DNA of 64,000 bases from Pseudolabrys sp. (GCA_026125895.1 JAHCKG010000015.1:39993-103992); one strand, 5' to 3'; shown: positions 25,043-39,100, counted from the stretch's first letter. Numbers and translations: made by a program. The notes: generated from the sequence alone by a model not told the origin.

Positions 25043-26317
25043 GTGGCTCACAAGAATTTTCTGTTCACCAGTGAATCGGTATCCGAAGGTCATCCGGATA
25101 AGGTCTGCGACCAGATCTCCGATGCGGTGCTCGATGCCTTCCTGGCGAACGATATCAAGCTCGGCATTGCCGACGACTCGGCGGTAAACACCCGCCTCGG
25201 CTGCGAGACGCTGACGACCACCAACAAGATCGTCATCGCCGGCGAAGGCCGTGGCCAGGCGCCGTTCTTCCGGAAGCACGGCGACAAGGTCGTCGTCGAT
25301 CGCGAATACATCACCCAGATCGCCCGCGATGTCGTCAAGGACATTGGCTACGACCAGGACGGCTTCTCCTATTACGGCGCCGATGTCGAAGTGCTGCTGC
25401 ACGGTCAGTCGCCCGACATCGCCATGGGCGTCGATGCCAAGAAGAAGAAGTCCGGCGAAGAAGAAGGTGCCGGCGACCAGGGCATGATGTTCGGCTTCGC
25501 CTGCACCGAGAGCGAAGTCTACGAGAAGAACTCGTTTATGCCGGCGCCGATCTACTTCGCACACAAGATCCTGCGCTCGCTGTCGGAGAAGCGTCACTCC
25601 AAGTCGCTGCCGGATCTGCAGCCCGACGCCAAGAGCCAGGTCACCGTCAAATACGTGGACGGCAAGCCGGTCGGCTGCACCAAGGTCGTGGTCTCGACGC
25701 AGCACAATGAGAAGAGCCGCAACGGCAAGAAGTACACGCCGGGCATGGTCAAGGACATGATCGAGCAGACGGTGACGCAGGCGCTGCCGAAGGGCTGGAT
25801 GCCGGCGAAGTCGTCCGACTTCCTCGTCAACCCGACCGGCAACTTCGTCATCGGCGGTCCGGACGGCGACTGCGGCCTCACCGGCCGCAAGATCATCGTC
25901 GACACTTACGGCGGCTACGCGCCGCACGGCGGCGGCGCCTTCTCCGGCAAGGACCCGACCAAGGTCGATCGCTCGGCCGCTTACGCCGCGCGCTATCTTG
26001 CCAAGAACGTGGTCGCCGCCGGCGTTGCCGAGCGCTGCACCATTCAGGTCGCCTACGCCATCGGCGTCGCCGACCCGATGTCGCTCCTGGTCGATACCCA
26101 CGGCACCGGCAAGGTCGATGAGAAGAGGCTCGAGAAGATCCTGCCCGAACTGTTCCGTCTGACGCCGACCAACATCCGCCGCACGCTCAAGCTGAACCGG
26201 CCGATCTACCGCCGCACCTCGGCCTACGGCCACTTCGGCCGCGCGCCGGAGAAGGACGGCGGCTTCTCCTGGGAGAAGACGGACCTCGCCGCGCAGATCA
26301 AGGCGGCGTTCAAGTAA
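25043..26317 (+). CDS. metK: S-adenosylmethionine synthetase
   Basis: A 424-residue enzyme making SAM from methionine and ATP. The GTG start at 25043 follows GGGGGA by 6 nt and yields the conserved [19 protein letters not shown]. Signature [12 protein letters not shown] lies near residue 145, and the P-loop-like [16 protein letters not shown] near residue 293. The protein is longer than E. coli MetK (384) because of alphaproteobacterial insertions ([10 protein letters not shown] and the [11 protein letters not shown] region). An in-frame ATG upstream at 24932 is rejected for lack of SD and similarity. A terminator follows. Confidence 0.96.
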   Translation: MAHKNFLFTSESVSEGHPDKVCDQISDAVLDAFLANDIKLGIADDSAVNTRLGCETLTTTNKIVIAGEGRGQAPFFRKHGDKVVVDREYITQIARDVVKDIGYDQDGFSYYGADVEVLLHGQSPDIAMGVDAKKKKSGEEEGAGDQGMMFGFACTESEVYEKNSFMPAPIYFAHKILRSLSEKRHSKSLPDLQPDAKSQVTVKYVDGKPVGCTKVVVSTQHNEKSRNGKKYTPGMVKDMIEQTVTQALPKGWMPAKSSDFLVNPTGNFVIGGPDGDCGLTGRKIIVDTYGGYAPHGGGAFSGKDPTKVDRSAAYAARYLAKNVVAAGVAERCTIQVAYAIGVADPMSLLVDTHGTGKVDEKRLEKILPELFRLTPTNIRRTLKLNRPIYRRTSAYGHFGRAPEKDGGFSWEKTDLAAQIKAAFK

Positions 26318-26342
26318 GCCTTTCCTGCACACATGGATGAAG

Positions 26343-26372
26343 GGCCGGGCCTCAGCGCCCGGCCTTTTGTTT
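26343..26372 (+). terminator. metK terminator
   Basis: Stem GGCCGGGC (26343-26350)/GCCCGGCC (26357-26364), loop of 6, then TTTTGTTT. It is 25 bp after the metK stop. Confidence 0.88.
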
Positions 26373-26378
26373 GACTCG

Positions 26379-26468
26379 CCGTCATGGCCGGGCTTGTCCC
26401 GGCCATCCACGTCTTGCTTTAAGACGTCAAGAAAGTCGTGGATGCCCGGCATAAAGCCGGGCATGACG
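26379..26468. repeat. Palindromic repeat, family A
   Basis: Second copy of the CCGTCATGGCCGGG...CCCGGCATGACGG unit, here in inverted orientation relative to 5055-5146. It ends a few bases before the trmB start and supplies the bases around its SD. Confidence 0.85.
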
Positions 26469-26476
26469 GAGCGATG

Positions 26477-27175
26477 ATGACTGACGACGACAGCGAACGT
26501 GCGCAGCGCGCCTTCTTCGGCCGCCGCAAGGGCCATCCGCTCAAGGCGCGACAGTCGGAGCTGTTCGACGAGTTGCTGCCGCAACTGGCGCTCGACCTGA
26601 GCAAGCCGGCGCCCGCCGATTTGTCGTCGCTATTCCCGCACGCGCCGACATCGCTGCGTCTCGAGATCGGCTTCGGCGGCGGCGAGCATCTCGTCGCTCA
26701 GGCGCTGGGGCACCCGGAGCAAGGTTTCATCGGTGCCGACGGTTTTCTCAACGCGGTCGGCAAGCTGCTCGTCGCCATCGACGACGAAGACCTGACCAAC
26801 ATCCGCGTCTTTCATGGCGATGCCAGCGACCTGCTCGACTGGCTGCCGGCCGGCGCGTTCAGCCGCATCGACTTGCTCTATCCCGATCCGTGGCCGAAGC
26901 GGCGGCAATGGAAGCGCCGCTTTATTCAGGACGACAGTCTGCCGCGTATCGCGCGCTTGCTGAAGAGCGGCGGTGAATTCCGCTTCGCCACCGACATTCC
27001 GAGCTACATGACCTATGCGCTGACGCGCATTGCGCGCTCGAAGGATTTCGTCTGGACCGCGGAAGCTGCGGACGACTGGCGTAAGCCGTGGGACGGCTGG
27101 ACCCGCACGCGCTACGAGGCGAAGGCGGTGCGCGAAGGAAGAACGCCGGCGTATTTTATTTTCAGGAAGCGCTGA
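26477..27175 (+). CDS. trmB: tRNA (guanine-N7-)-methyltransferase
   Basis: A 232-residue SAM-dependent enzyme forming m7G46 in tRNA. The SAM loop is LEIGFGGGEH (residues ~55-64), the DPWPKRR motif lies near residue 136, and the closing TRYEAKAVREGRTPAYFI matches TrmB. The second of two adjacent ATGs (26477) is chosen because GGAG is 5 nt upstream. It follows metK across a terminator and a family A repeat, so it probably has separate transcription. Confidence 0.93.
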   Translation: MTDDDSERAQRAFFGRRKGHPLKARQSELFDELLPQLALDLSKPAPADLSSLFPHAPTSLRLEIGFGGGEHLVAQALGHPEQGFIGADGFLNAVGKLLVAIDDEDLTNIRVFHGDASDLLDWLPAGAFSRIDLLYPDPWPKRRQWKRRFIQDDSLPRIARLLKSGGEFRFATDIPSYMTYALTRIARSKDFVWTAEAADDWRKPWDGWTRTRYEAKAVREGRTPAYFIFRKR

Positions 27176-27195
27176 ACGTAAGGCGCAAATATCAT

Positions 27196-27280
27196 CCGCT
27201 CGTCCCCGCGGAAGCGGGGACCCAGTCTTTGCACGACACGCTTGGCTTTCTGGATCCCCGCTTTCGCGGGGATGAGCGGA
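27196..27280. repeat. Palindromic repeat, family B
   Basis: Ends CCGCTCGTCCCCGCGGAAGC and GCTTTCGCGGGGATGAGCGG are complementary. It lies between convergent trmB and the DUF2336 gene and could end transcription from both sides. Confidence 0.85.
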
Positions 27281-27286
27281 GTGTAA

Positions 27287-28366
27287 CTACTCCCCCGTGC
27301 CCTGGCGCACCTGCCAGAAGCGCACGACGCGTTGCGCGGTCGCGGTGGTCAGACGCTCGAAGTTCTCGTGCGCGGCGTCGATGATCTGCTGCGACGGCTT
27401 TGGTCCCGGCCGCGCATTGATCACAGACTTCACCGTCGGCCAGCCGAAATTGGCCGAGCGCGCGAGAATGAGAACGGGGTCGGCGCGCTCGCCGTTCATC
27501 AGTCGATCGACGACTTCCACCGGCACCGCGCAAATCGTCGAGAGCGCGGCGATGGTCTCTTCGTATTTGCCGCCCTCGGCGTAAGCGGCGACATCGGCTT
27601 CGGTGAGCTTGCGCTGCTTGTGCAGCTCGCGCACCGCCGCCAGCGCCGCCGTATAATTGCGCGGCGCCGCCTTGGCGCCGACCTCATCGGTGACCTTGGC
27701 GAGAATCTTGCGGATCTCGGCCTGCGTCTCCGGCCGGGCGGCAGCCAACAGCCGCCGCTGCACCACGTCGCTTGCCTGCAACAGAAGCTGGCGAAACAGC
27801 CGCGGCGGAATGTCGGTGCGCTGGCCGACCTTCTCGGCGAGATCGCCGTCCTGCTGCGCGCGATCGACGAGATTGCTGAAAGCGCGCTCCGACAAATGCG
27901 CGCCGCGATTGCCGGCCACCGAATAGGCGACGTCGCGGCCGCCGCGATGGACCAACACCTCCGACAAGGCCTCGCTGAGGCTGTCGCGCTTGGCCATGGC
28001 GAGCAGGTGCTGCTGGCTCTTGGTCTCGGCAATGGCGATGAGATCGGGATCGGACAATTGGCCGGCGCGCAGCACCGGGCCGGCGACGTCGATGTCGTCG
28101 TTGCGCGCGAGCGTCGCCACCACTTTGGCCGGCGCATTCGCGACCGGCGCGATGCGGCGCGCCAGTTCGGCCAGCGCCTTGGCCTCGATCTCGGCGATCA
28201 GGCAGCCGATGACGTCGTCGAACAGCGCGACATGATGATCGTTGAAGGCCGGCGCCCCGTCGAGAAACAGGGACGTGATGCGGCGCAGCGTCTCGGCCCG
28301 CTTTTCCGCGGAGCCGTGCTGGACGACATCTTCCAGCTCGGGAAGCAAAGAGGCAGGAGCAGCCAT
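27287..28366 (-). CDS. DUF2336 protein
   Basis: A 359-residue cytosolic, mostly helical, repeat-like protein of the alphaproteobacterial DUF2336 family (LFLDGAPAFNDHHVALFDDVIGCLI; ISLSEALSEVLVHRG-like repeats). The ATG at 28366 (MAAPASLLPELEDVV) is preferred over 28381. Family members have HEAT-like helices, and some have been tied to signalling or cell-cycle networks, but no activity is established. It is divergent from rimP. Confidence 0.8.
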   Translation of the reverse strand: MAAPASLLPELEDVVQHGSAEKRAETLRRITSLFLDGAPAFNDHHVALFDDVIGCLIAEIEAKALAELARRIAPVANAPAKVVATLARNDDIDVAGPVLRAGQLSDPDLIAIAETKSQQHLLAMAKRDSLSEALSEVLVHRGGRDVAYSVAGNRGAHLSERAFSNLVDRAQQDGDLAEKVGQRTDIPPRLFRQLLLQASDVVQRRLLAAARPETQAEIRKILAKVTDEVGAKAAPRNYTAALAAVRELHKQRKLTEADVAAYAEGGKYEETIAALSTICAVPVEVVDRLMNGERADPVLILARSANFGWPTVKSVINARPGPKPSQQIIDAAHENFERLTTATAQRVVRFWQVRQGTGE

Positions 28367-28470
28367 TACGCACGAACCCAAACGCGCGCCGTTACCGCCT
28401 GGCCGGCGCCTTAACGAAAGGTAACGGCAGTTTGTGAAAGAAGGGTTTAGCCGCCGGCTTTCCTGGCGCC

Positions 28471-28498
28471 TTGCGCCGCGCTCAAAAATCGTTATATT
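28471..28498 (+). promoter_or_regulatory. Candidate promoter of the rimP-pnp operon
   Basis: -35 TTGCGC (28471-28476), 16-bp spacer, -10 TATATT (28493-28498). The implied start near 28505 gives an ~87-nt leader containing the hairpins at 28516-28568. Confidence 0.5.
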
Positions 28499-28515
28499 TC
28501 CGGCGTCAATACACC

Positions 28516-28568
28516 CTCATAACCAAATCGGGTTTTGAGAGTGGGTCCCCCCGGACCCGCTCTTTTTT
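28516..28568 (+). terminator. Leader attenuator-like hairpins before rimP
   Basis: Two abutting stems. The first is CTCA-T-AACC (28516-28524) with GGTT-T-TGAG (28531-28539). The second is GAGTGGGTCC (28539-28548) with GGACCCGCTC (28553-28562), 10 bp with one G-T pair, followed by TTTTTT (28563-28568). It has the form of an intrinsic terminator yet lies 23 nt before the rimP ATG, downstream of the inferred promoter. This suggests conditional termination of the nus operon. Confidence 0.65.
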
Positions 28569-28591
28569 GTTTACAGGCATAGCTTCGATCG

Positions 28592-29278
28592 ATGGCTCTG
28601 GGCGAGCGACATGAGACTTTGACGGCCGGTTCCGGCCCGGCAAGCGCGGCAGCGGCCGATGACCCGCGGCTGATCGCTGAAACCGGCCTGCCGGCGCGAG
28701 TTGCTGCCATCGCTGAACCGGTGGTTGAACAACTCGGCTATCGCCTTGTTCGTATTAAGGTTTCTTCCGGCGAAGAGTGCACGATCCAGATCATGGCCGA
28801 GCGCCCCGACGGTTCCATGACGGTGGACGACTGCGAGGCGGTGTCGCGGGCCCTGTCGCCGGTCTTCGACGTCAACGAGCCGATCGACCGCGCCTACCGG
28901 CTGGAAATTTCCTCACCCGGTATCGACCGGCCGCTGGTGCGCCGCTCCGACTTCGAGCGGTATACCGGCCACCTGGTGAAGATCGAAATGGAAGTGCCGG
29001 CCGCCGGCCGCAAGCGCTTTCGCGGCATCATCGATGGCGTCGAAGGCGACGCCGCGAAACTGACCCGCGACGATCCGAAGGCCGGCGAAGATCCGGCCGT
29101 GCTGCTGCCGATTGCGGATATGGGCGAAGCAAAGCTCGTCCTCACCGACGAACTGGTGAGCGAAGCGTTGCGCGCCGAGAAGGCCGCCAAGCGCGAACTG
29201 CGCGCGGCGAAACGTGAACAACGGCGTCTCAAGCAGGCCAAAAAGTCCAAGCAGGCCGAGCGGACCGCCGCGCGATAA
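28592..29278 (+). CDS. rimP: Ribosome maturation factor RimP
   Basis: A 228-residue factor for 30S subunit assembly. The N-terminal alpha/beta domain ([40 protein letters not shown]) is followed by the [12 protein letters not shown] hinge and an SH3-like C-terminal domain. A basic tail ([21 protein letters not shown]) extends it beyond E. coli RimP (~150 residues), as usual in rhizobia. It is first in rimP-nusA-ylxR-infB. The leader contains an attenuator-like structure. Confidence 0.92.
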   Translation: MALGERHETLTAGSGPASAAAADDPRLIAETGLPARVAAIAEPVVEQLGYRLVRIKVSSGEECTIQIMAERPDGSMTVDDCEAVSRALSPVFDVNEPIDRAYRLEISSPGIDRPLVRRSDFERYTGHLVKIEMEVPAAGRKRFRGIIDGVEGDAAKLTRDDPKAGEDPAVLLPIADMGEAKLVLTDELVSEALRAEKAAKRELRAAKREQRRLKQAKKSKQAERTAAR

Positions 29279-29300
29279 CTTTATAGAAGGAGACTGAGCT

Positions 29301-30911
<1,611 letters not shown>

Positions 30912-30928
30912 GGAGCCGTGTCACAGGC

Positions 30929-31693
30929 ATGCTCGCCATCGCGCAGGATCAGAAGGCGCAGAACGACGATCTCGACCGCGGCGCGACCTCCGTCGCCGCG
31001 GGCGCGGAGCGTCTCTGCGCGCTGACGCGCGAGGTCAAGCCTGTGGCGGAGATGATCCGCTTCGTCGTCGGCCCCGGCGGCGACGCCGTTGCCGACGTCA
31101 AGCGCAAGCTGCCCGGCCGCGGCATCTGGATCACCGCGACCCGCGAGGCGATGGCCGAAGCGGTCAAGCGCAATGTCTTCCCGCGCGGCTTCAAGCGTGA
31201 CCTCAAGGTGTCGCGCGAGCTGCCCGCCGAGGTGGAACAGCTGCTGGTCAAAACCGCCCTCGACGCCCTGGCGATGGCCGGAAAGGCCGGCAATGTGGTC
31301 GCCGGTTTCGCCAAGGTCGAGGCCGCTTTGGGCGGGGACGGCGTCCTGGCGTTGATCCACGCGGCCGACGGCGCGGAAGACGGCAAACGCAAGCTGAATT
31401 CGGCCCTGCAGCGCGCTATTTCGGCCGGGCCGCGTGAAATTACGCTGATCGAGGCCTTTAACGGTGTCGATTTGGATTTGGCATTGAACCGCCTAAATGT
31501 GGTACACGCTGCCCTGCTTGCCGGACCTGCGAGCGAAACTTTTCTCGCTCGCGTCGCGCGTTTGACGCGGTATCGGTCTGGAAAATCGCCCGATTCAACG
31601 AGCGGGGTCGCGCCGGCCAATGGCGCCCCTGAATGCCATGCGCCTGATGTGAATGCGCCCGTGAATGGGGCACAAGGAAAAAGTACGGAATGA
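30929..31693 (+). CDS. YlxR (DUF448) RNA-binding protein with L7Ae-like half
   Basis: A 254-residue protein. Residues ~25-95 form the YlxR domain with C30-ALTREVKP and GRGIWI. Residues ~100-205 resemble an L7Ae/L30e-like fold ([16 protein letters not shown]). A low-complexity tail (205-254) follows. The two-domain form is normal for alphaproteobacteria, where the gene sits between nusA and infB. Likely binds RNA or ribosomal components. The last 4 bp overlap the infB start. Confidence 0.85.
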   Translation: MLAIAQDQKAQNDDLDRGATSVAAGAERLCALTREVKPVAEMIRFVVGPGGDAVADVKRKLPGRGIWITATREAMAEAVKRNVFPRGFKRDLKVSRELPAEVEQLLVKTALDALAMAGKAGNVVAGFAKVEAALGGDGVLALIHAADGAEDGKRKLNSALQRAISAGPREITLIEAFNGVDLDLALNRLNVVHAALLAGPASETFLARVARLTRYRSGKSPDSTSGVAPANGAPECHAPDVNAPVNGAQGKSTE

Positions 31694-34245
31694 GCGAAAC
31701 GAAGAACCCTGGCGAAAAGAAACTGACGTTGACGCTGAAACCGCGCACGGAAACGGGCGTGGTGCGCCAGAGTTTCAGCCACGGCCGCAGCAAGCAGGTC
31801 GTCGTCGAGAAGATCAAGCGCCGCACCATTGGCGGTGGGCCCGAGCCGAAGGCGGAAGCCCCGGTCGAGGCGCCGAAGAAGGTTGCCGCGACGCCGGCGG
31901 CGCCGCCGCCGAAGGCGCCGAGCGCGCCGGAAGCGCCGAAGTCGGGCGTCGTCCTGCGCACCCTGACCGAAGAGGAAATGGCGGCCCGCGCCCACGCCCT
32001 CGCCGACTCGCGTGTTCGCGAGGCCGAAGAGCGCAAGCACGCCGAGGAAGAAGCCAAGCGCCGCGCGGTCCGCGACGCGGCCGAAAAGATCGAGCGCGAG
32101 GCGGCCGAAGCCCGCAAGCGCGACGAAGACGCTCGCCACAAGGTCGAGGAAGAATCCAAGCGCAAGGCCGGCGAGGTCGCCAAGAAGCGGCTCGGCGATG
32201 ACGAGGTCAAAAGGCCGGCTCCGGGCGCGCGCCTGAAGCTCGAGGCCGAGGCCGACGATGAAGCGCCGCGCACGGCGCGCCGCCCCGGCGGCGGCGCCGG
32301 TGCCGCACGTCCTGCAGCCGTGCGTCCGGCCGCTCCCCGCGCGGCGCCGCCAAAGGAACGCGGCCGCCTGACGCTCACCAACGCGCTGCGCGCCGACGAA
32401 GTCCGCGAACGTTCGGTGGCCTCGTTCCGCCGCCGCACCCAGCGCATGAAGGGCCACGCCGCCAATGAGCCCAAGGAAAAGCTCACGCGCGACGTGACCA
32501 TTCCGGACGCGATCACCATTCAGGAACTCGCCAACCGCATGTCCGAGCGCGCGGTGGACGTCATCCGCCTGCTGATGAAGCAGGGCCAGATGGCGACCAT
32601 CAACGACGTCATCGACGCCGACACCGCTCAGCTTATCGCCGAGGAAATGGGGCATACCGCCCGCCGCGTGTCGGAATCCGACGTCGAGGAAGGCCTGTTC
32701 GACACCGCCGACGATGAGGGCGCGCTGGAGCCGCGTGCTCCCGTCGTCACCGTCATGGGTCACGTCGATCACGGCAAGACGTCGCTGCTCGACGCCATTC
32801 GCCAGGCCGATGTCGTGTCGGGCGAAGCCGGCGGCATCACCCAGCACATCGGCGCCTATCAGGTCACCTCCGCCTCGGGCGACAAGGTCACCTTCATCGA
32901 TACGCCGGGCCACGCCGCGTTCACCGCGATGCGCGCCCGCGGCGCCAAGGTCACCGACATCGTCATCCTGGTGGTCGCCGCCGACGACGGCGTCATGCCG
33001 CAGACGGTCGAAGCGATCCATCACGCCAAGGCGGCGAAGGTGCCGATCATCGTCGCCATCAACAAGATCGACAAGCCGGGCGCGACGCCGGATCGCGTGC
33101 GCACCGAACTGTTGCAGCACGAGATCCAGGTCGAGTCGCTCGGCGGCGATGTCGTCGATGTCGAAGTCTCGGCGCTGAAGAAGACCAACATCGACAAGCT
33201 GCTCGAGATGATCGCGCTGCAGGCCGAAATCCTCGACCTCAAGGCCAATCCGGATCGTGCCGCCGAAGGCACCGTGATCGAAGCCAAGCTCGATCGTGGC
33301 CGCGGTCCGGTCGCGACGGTGCTGGTGCAGCGAGGCACCCTGCATCCCGGCGACATCGTCGTCGCCGGCGCCGAATGGGGCCGCGTCCGCGCGCTGGTCT
33401 CCGACACCGGCGCCACCGTGCAGAGCGCCGGTCCGTCGACCCCGGTCGAAGTGCTCGGCTTCTCCGGCACGCCGGATGCCGGCGATCGTCTCGCCGTGGT
33501 CGAGAACGAAGCCCGCGCCCGCGAAATCACCGATTACCGTCAGCGCCAGAAGCGCGAGAAGTCGTCCGCGCGCGCCACCGGCATGCGCGGCTCGCTCGAG
33601 CAGATGATGGCGCAGGCCAAGACCGCGGGCCGCAAGGAATTTGCGCTCGTGATCAAGGCCGACGTGCAGGGCTCGCTCGAAGCCATCGCCGGCGCGCTGG
33701 ACAAGCTCGGCACCGACGAAGTCGGCGCCCGCGTCCTGCATTCCGGCGTCGGCGGCATTTCGGAATCGGATGTCACCTTGGCGGAAGCCTCGGGCGTGCC
33801 GATCATCGCGTTCAACGTTCGCGCCAACAAGGAAGCGCGCGAGGCGGCCGAACGCGCCGGCATCGAAATCCGCTACTACAACATCATCTACGATCTCATC
33901 GATGACGTGAAGAAGGCGATGTCGGGCCTGTTGCCGCCGACCTTGCGCGAAACCATGCTGGGCAATGCGCTGATCCTCGAAGTCTTCAAGGTCTCGAAGG
34001 TCGGCAACATCGCCGGTTGCCGCGTCACCGACGGCACCGTCGAGCGCGGCGCCAGCGTTCGCCTGATCCGCGACAACGTCGTCGTGCACGAAGGCAAGCT
34101 GAGCCAGCTCAAGCGGTTCAAGGACGATGTGAAGGAAGTGTCATCCGGCATGGAATGCGGCATGGCCTTCGAGAACTACCAGGACATGCGCCAAGGCGAT
34201 GTCATCGAGTGCTACCGGGTGGAGACGATTCAACGCAGCCTGTGA
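31690..34245 (+). CDS. infB: Translation initiation factor IF-2
   Basis: An 851-residue GTPase that places initiator tRNA on the 30S subunit. A long charged N-terminal region (1-~270, Lys/Glu/Ala-rich helices) leads to an IF2_N domain, then the G domain. G1 is GHVDHGKT (357-364), followed by DTPGHAAF (G3) and NKIDKPG (G4). Domains II-IV end with the C2 initiator-tRNA-binding fold ([21 protein letters not shown]). The start overlaps ylxR by 4 bp (ATGA). Confidence 0.97.
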   Translation: MSETKNPGEKKLTLTLKPRTETGVVRQSFSHGRSKQVVVEKIKRRTIGGGPEPKAEAPVEAPKKVAATPAAPPPKAPSAPEAPKSGVVLRTLTEEEMAARAHALADSRVREAEERKHAEEEAKRRAVRDAAEKIEREAAEARKRDEDARHKVEEESKRKAGEVAKKRLGDDEVKRPAPGARLKLEAEADDEAPRTARRPGGGAGAARPAAVRPAAPRAAPPKERGRLTLTNALRADEVRERSVASFRRRTQRMKGHAANEPKEKLTRDVTIPDAITIQELANRMSERAVDVIRLLMKQGQMATINDVIDADTAQLIAEEMGHTARRVSESDVEEGLFDTADDEGALEPRAPVVTVMGHVDHGKTSLLDAIRQADVVSGEAGGITQHIGAYQVTSASGDKVTFIDTPGHAAFTAMRARGAKVTDIVILVVAADDGVMPQTVEAIHHAKAAKVPIIVAINKIDKPGATPDRVRTELLQHEIQVESLGGDVVDVEVSALKKTNIDKLLEMIALQAEILDLKANPDRAAEGTVIEAKLDRGRGPVATVLVQRGTLHPGDIVVAGAEWGRVRALVSDTGATVQSAGPSTPVEVLGFSGTPDAGDRLAVVENEARAREITDYRQRQKREKSSARATGMRGSLEQMMAQAKTAGRKEFALVIKADVQGSLEAIAGALDKLGTDEVGARVLHSGVGGISESDVTLAEASGVPIIAFNVRANKEAREAAERAGIEIRYYNIIYDLIDDVKKAMSGLLPPTLRETMLGNALILEVFKVSKVGNIAGCRVTDGTVERGASVRLIRDNVVVHEGKLSQLKRFKDDVKEVSSGMECGMAFENYQDMRQGDVIECYRVETIQRSL

Positions 34246-34293
34246 GTCCAAATCTCGCGGCTTCGCTGGAATTCTAGCTCCATCCTATTTCCA

Positions 34294-34383
34294 CCGTCAT
34301 GCCCGGCCTTGTGCCGGGCATCTACGCCTTCCTTCATTGAAGGAAGCAAGACGTGGATGGCCGGGACAAGCCCGGCCATGACG
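34294..34383. repeat. Palindromic repeat, family A
   Basis: Third copy of the CCGTCATGCCCGG...CCCGGCCATGACG unit, in the same orientation as the 5055 copy. It sits inside an operon, between infB and rbfA, so it is probably transcribed and forms RNA hairpins there. Confidence 0.85.
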
Positions 34384-34407
34384 AATTGAAACTCAATCGG
34401 TCTTGTC

Positions 34408-34824
34408 ATGTCACGCAACAAGAAGCCCCAGCGCGAAAGCGCAAGCCCCGGCGGCTCGCAACGCCAGTTGCGCGTCGGCGAACTCATCCGGCACGCCATC
34501 GCCGAGATGCTGACGCGCGGCGACGTGCATGACCCGGTGATCGAGGGCCACCTCATCACCGTGCCGGAAGTGCGCATGTCGCCCGACCTGCGGCTCGCCA
34601 CCGTCTACGTGATGCCGATGGGCGGCCGCGATGCCGCCGAAGTCGTCGCCGCACTCGAGCGCAACAAGAAATACATGCGCGGTGAAGTCGCCCATGCGGT
34701 GAACCTGAAATTCGCGCCCGACCTGCGCTTCCACATCGACGATCGCTTCGCCGAGGCCGAGCGCATCGACAAGCTGCTGCGCTCGCCGCAAGTGGCCCGC
34801 GACCTCGAAAAGGACGACGAGTGA
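34408..34824 (+). CDS. rbfA: 30S ribosome-binding factor A
   Basis: A 138-residue KH-like ribosome assembly factor for late 16S maturation. Conserved [20 protein letters not shown] opening and [19 protein letters not shown]-type strand, then the [21 protein letters not shown] closing segment. It overlaps truB by 4 bp (GTGA). Confidence 0.93.
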   Translation: MSRNKKPQRESASPGGSQRQLRVGELIRHAIAEMLTRGDVHDPVIEGHLITVPEVRMSPDLRLATVYVMPMGGRDAAEVVAALERNKKYMRGEVAHAVNLKFAPDLRFHIDDRFAEAERIDKLLRSPQVARDLEKDDE

Positions 34825-35861
34825 CCGAAACCGCCAACGACCTTCTCGTCGCGCCGGCCGCGGCCGACGACGCGCAGCCGCCGCGCAAGCCCAAGCGGCA
34901 GCAGTTCAAGCGCGACAAGCGCGACGTCCACGGCTGGGTCGTGCTCGACAAGCCGGTCGGCATGACCTCGACCCACGCGGTGAGCATCATCAAGCGGCTG
35001 TTCTCGGCCAAGCGCTGCGGCCATGCCGGCACGCTCGACCCGCTGGCCTCCGGCTGCCTGCCGATCGCCATGGGCGAAGCGACCAAGACCGTGCCCTTCG
35101 TCATGGACAGCCGCAAACTGTACCGCTTTACCATCCAGTGGGGTGAGGAGCGGGATACCGACGATTCCGAGGGCCGGATCGTGCAGGGCTCGTCGGCTCG
35201 GCCAACGGCCGACCAGATCCGGGCCGCCCTGCCCGCCTACACCGGCACCATCCAGCAGGTTCCGCCCAAGTTCTCCGCCCTCAAAATCGAGGGAGAACGA
35301 GCCTATGACCTCGCCCGCGACGGCCAGGATGTCGAATTACAGGCCCGTACGGTCGATATTGGCCGTCTGGAGCTGATCGAGATGCCGGACGCCGACCATG
35401 CCGTCCTGGAGGCCGAATGCGGCAAGGGAACCTATGTGCGGTCGCTGGCCCGCGATATCGGCCGGTCGCTCGGCTGCTTCGGCCATGTGTCGGCCCTGCG
35501 CCGGGTCTCGGTCGGCGGCTTTACGCCCGAAACCATGATTTCGCTGGAAGATTTGGAGGCTCTATGTCATAGAGCCGCCGCTGGCGAGGGAAACCTCGCC
35601 GACGCGCTCATGCCCGTTGAAACCGCGCTGGACGACATCCCGGCACTGGCTGTCAGCGGGCCTGATGCGGCAAGGCTCCAAAGGGGCCAAGCCGTTTTGT
35701 TGCGCGGACGGGACGCTCCCAATTTCCGCGGTACGGTCTACGTCACGGTCTCGGGCCGCTTGCTCGCCCTTGCCGAAGTCGACCGCGGCGAAATCGTCCC
35801 CAAGCGCGTGTTCAACCTGGCCGGCCTGCTCGGCAGAGCCCGGCTGCCTCAGAAAGGATAA
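34821..35861 (+). CDS. truB: tRNA pseudouridine(55) synthase
   Basis: A 346-residue enzyme forming pseudouridine 55 in the T-loop of tRNAs. The catalytic Asp73 is in [11 protein letters not shown]. The [11 protein letters not shown] motif lies near the N-terminus, and [14 protein letters not shown] is downstream. A ~30-residue basic N-terminal extension precedes the domain. The GTG start overlaps rbfA. rpsO follows 3 bp after the stop. Confidence 0.95.
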   Translation: MTETANDLLVAPAAADDAQPPRKPKRQQFKRDKRDVHGWVVLDKPVGMTSTHAVSIIKRLFSAKRCGHAGTLDPLASGCLPIAMGEATKTVPFVMDSRKLYRFTIQWGEERDTDDSEGRIVQGSSARPTADQIRAALPAYTGTIQQVPPKFSALKIEGERAYDLARDGQDVELQARTVDIGRLELIEMPDADHAVLEAECGKGTYVRSLARDIGRSLGCFGHVSALRRVSVGGFTPETMISLEDLEALCHRAAAGEGNLADALMPVETALDDIPALAVSGPDAARLQRGQAVLLRGRDAPNFRGTVYVTVSGRLLALAEVDRGEIVPKRVFNLAGLLGRARLPQKG

Positions 35862-35864
35862 CCG

Positions 35865-36134
35865 ATGTCGCTGACGACTGCCCGCAAGGCCGAAGTGATC
35901 AAGGCCAATGCGACCAAAGCGAACGATACCGGCTCGCCGGAAGTGCAAGTTGCGATCCTTTCGGAACGCATCAATCAGCTCACCGAGCACTTCAAGACGC
36001 ACGCCAAGGACAACCACTCGCGTCGTGGTCTGCTCAAGATGGTTTCACAGCGCCGTTCGCTGCTCGACTATCTGAAGAAGACCGACGAGAAGCGTTACAA
36101 GACGCTGATCGAAAAGCTTGGCATCCGCCGCTAA
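35865..36134 (+). CDS. rpsO: 30S ribosomal protein S15 (uS15)
   Basis: An 89-residue 16S rRNA-binding protein. The typical helices are visible: [47 protein letters not shown] and ending KLGIRR. Exact family length. It closes the rimP-truB run and is followed by a strong terminator before pnp. Confidence 0.97.
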   Translation: MSLTTARKAEVIKANATKANDTGSPEVQVAILSERINQLTEHFKTHAKDNHSRRGLLKMVSQRRSLLDYLKKTDEKRYKTLIEKLGIRR

Positions 36135-36144
36135 ACGAGTTTTG

Positions 36145-36178
36145 CGCGCGGCGCTTTGAAAAAGCGCCGCGCGTTTTT
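36145..36178 (+). terminator. rpsO terminator
   Basis: A perfect 13-bp stem CGCGCGGCGCTTT (36145-36157)/AAAGCGCCGCGCG (36161-36173) with a GAA loop and TTTTT (36174-36178). It separates the rimP-rpsO transcript from pnp. Confidence 0.92.
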
Positions 36179-36473
36179 GCAATCGGCGGGCTTTGCAGCA
36201 TCGCCGGTTGATGTCGAAGCGAATGCCGGTTGCATTCGCGCACTGCCGAACGGGCGTTTGTTGCGTTCGTTCTTGAAAGAGTCCGTGGAGCGATGGCGCT
36301 TCCGGACAATCCGGGTCGGGCCAATGTCCCGGCCGCAAGGCAAAGGCTCTTGATGGTCATGGCAGGATCGCCAGACGCTGTTGCAACGGCGCAGGACGCG
36401 CATCGCAGCAGTTTCTTGCCGTCTTGCACATGGCTTTCGGGAGCCTTTCCGAGAACCATGAGAGAAACAGACT
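36179..36473 (+). promoter_or_regulatory. pnp leader/promoter region
   Basis: A 295-bp gap between the rpsO terminator and pnp. No ORF with coding character is seen in it. It must contain the pnp promoter and leader, though no confident -35/-10 pair was identified. By analogy with other bacteria the leader may carry the RNase III/PNPase autoregulation site. Confidence 0.4.
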
Positions 36474-38630
<2,157 letters not shown>

Positions 38631-38655
38631 CAGTCCTTTTTATAAACAAAGCTGG

Positions 38656-38683
38656 AAAAGGCGGCCCTTGTGGCCGCCTTTTT
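38656..38683 (+). terminator. pnp terminator
   Basis: Stem AAAAGGCGGCC (38656-38666)/GGCCGCCTTTT (38672-38682), loop of 5, followed by further Ts. Confidence 0.9.
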
Positions 38684-38720
38684 CTTTTTGATTTCCGCAG
38701 CTTAATCGATTCCACCGTTT

Positions 38721-38762
38721 TGTGACCCAGATCACAGCCCCCGCTCGGTCATCGCCCTAGTT
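38721..38762 (+). promoter_or_regulatory. Crp-type box and -10 element of the 73-residue gene
   Basis: A perfect TGTGA-CCCAGA-TCACA (38721-38736). The -10-like TAGTTT (38758-38763) starts 37 bases after the first T of the box, so the box centre is at about -41.5 from the inferred start. This is a class II Crp/Fnr promoter layout, matched base for base in spacing by the box at 39161. Confidence 0.7.
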
Positions 38763-38773
38763 TGCAACCATCA

Positions 38774-38787
38774 GGAACGGACGTTCC
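38774..38787. promoter_or_regulatory. GGAACG-GA-CGTTCC inverted repeat
   Basis: 6-bp perfect arms with a 2-bp centre, just downstream of the inferred start of the 73-residue gene. It could be a leader hairpin or a second operator. Confidence 0.4.
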
Positions 38788-38813
38788 GACCGCAACACGA
38801 AAAGGGGAAGGCC

Positions 38814-39035
38814 ATGAGCGCTCGTTTGCCAAAGACTGTTCTGCTCGCAGTCGCCACCCTGCTGCTGGCCGTCGCGGCCCTCGTGACCGACGTCATCAGC
38901 CCCTACGCCGGCCATCTCGGAGGCATCGCCACGCCGGCTCAGGTTCAGCAAGTGCCCAAACTCTCGCCGCTCCGCGTGCCGGCGAAAGACGGTCCTCGCG
39001 ATCTCGCTTTCATTAGCTCACGCCCCATGAGCTAA
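38814..39035 (+). CDS. 73-residue hypothetical membrane/secreted protein
   Basis: A small protein with a clear SD (GGGGAAGG) before the ATG. A hydrophobic helix at residues ~8-28 (VLLAVATLLLAVAALV) follows a Lys/Arg start, so it is a signal anchor or signal peptide. The remainder is a short Pro/Val-rich segment ending SSRPMS. No known family is recognised. It has its own Crp-type promoter and terminator, so it is a stand-alone regulated unit. Confidence 0.7.
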   Translation: MSARLPKTVLLAVATLLLAVAALVTDVISPYAGHLGGIATPAQVQQVPKLSPLRVPAKDGPRDLAFISSRPMS

Positions 39036-39100
39036 CCCCGACCGGCCTCGCCCCCCCAATAACCACCGAGGCCGGTGGCTTACCCCAGCCCACCTTGAGA

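Noticed and set aside
30949-34089. A 1046-codon open frame on the minus strand opposite infB and ylxR
   Set aside because: It mirrors the codon structure of highly expressed infB in GC-rich DNA, has no SD and shows low-complexity protein; it is a shadow frame.
38774-38787. EcfG promoter using the GGAAC at 38774
   Set aside because: No GTT at the required spacing; the bases are better explained as part of a small inverted repeat.
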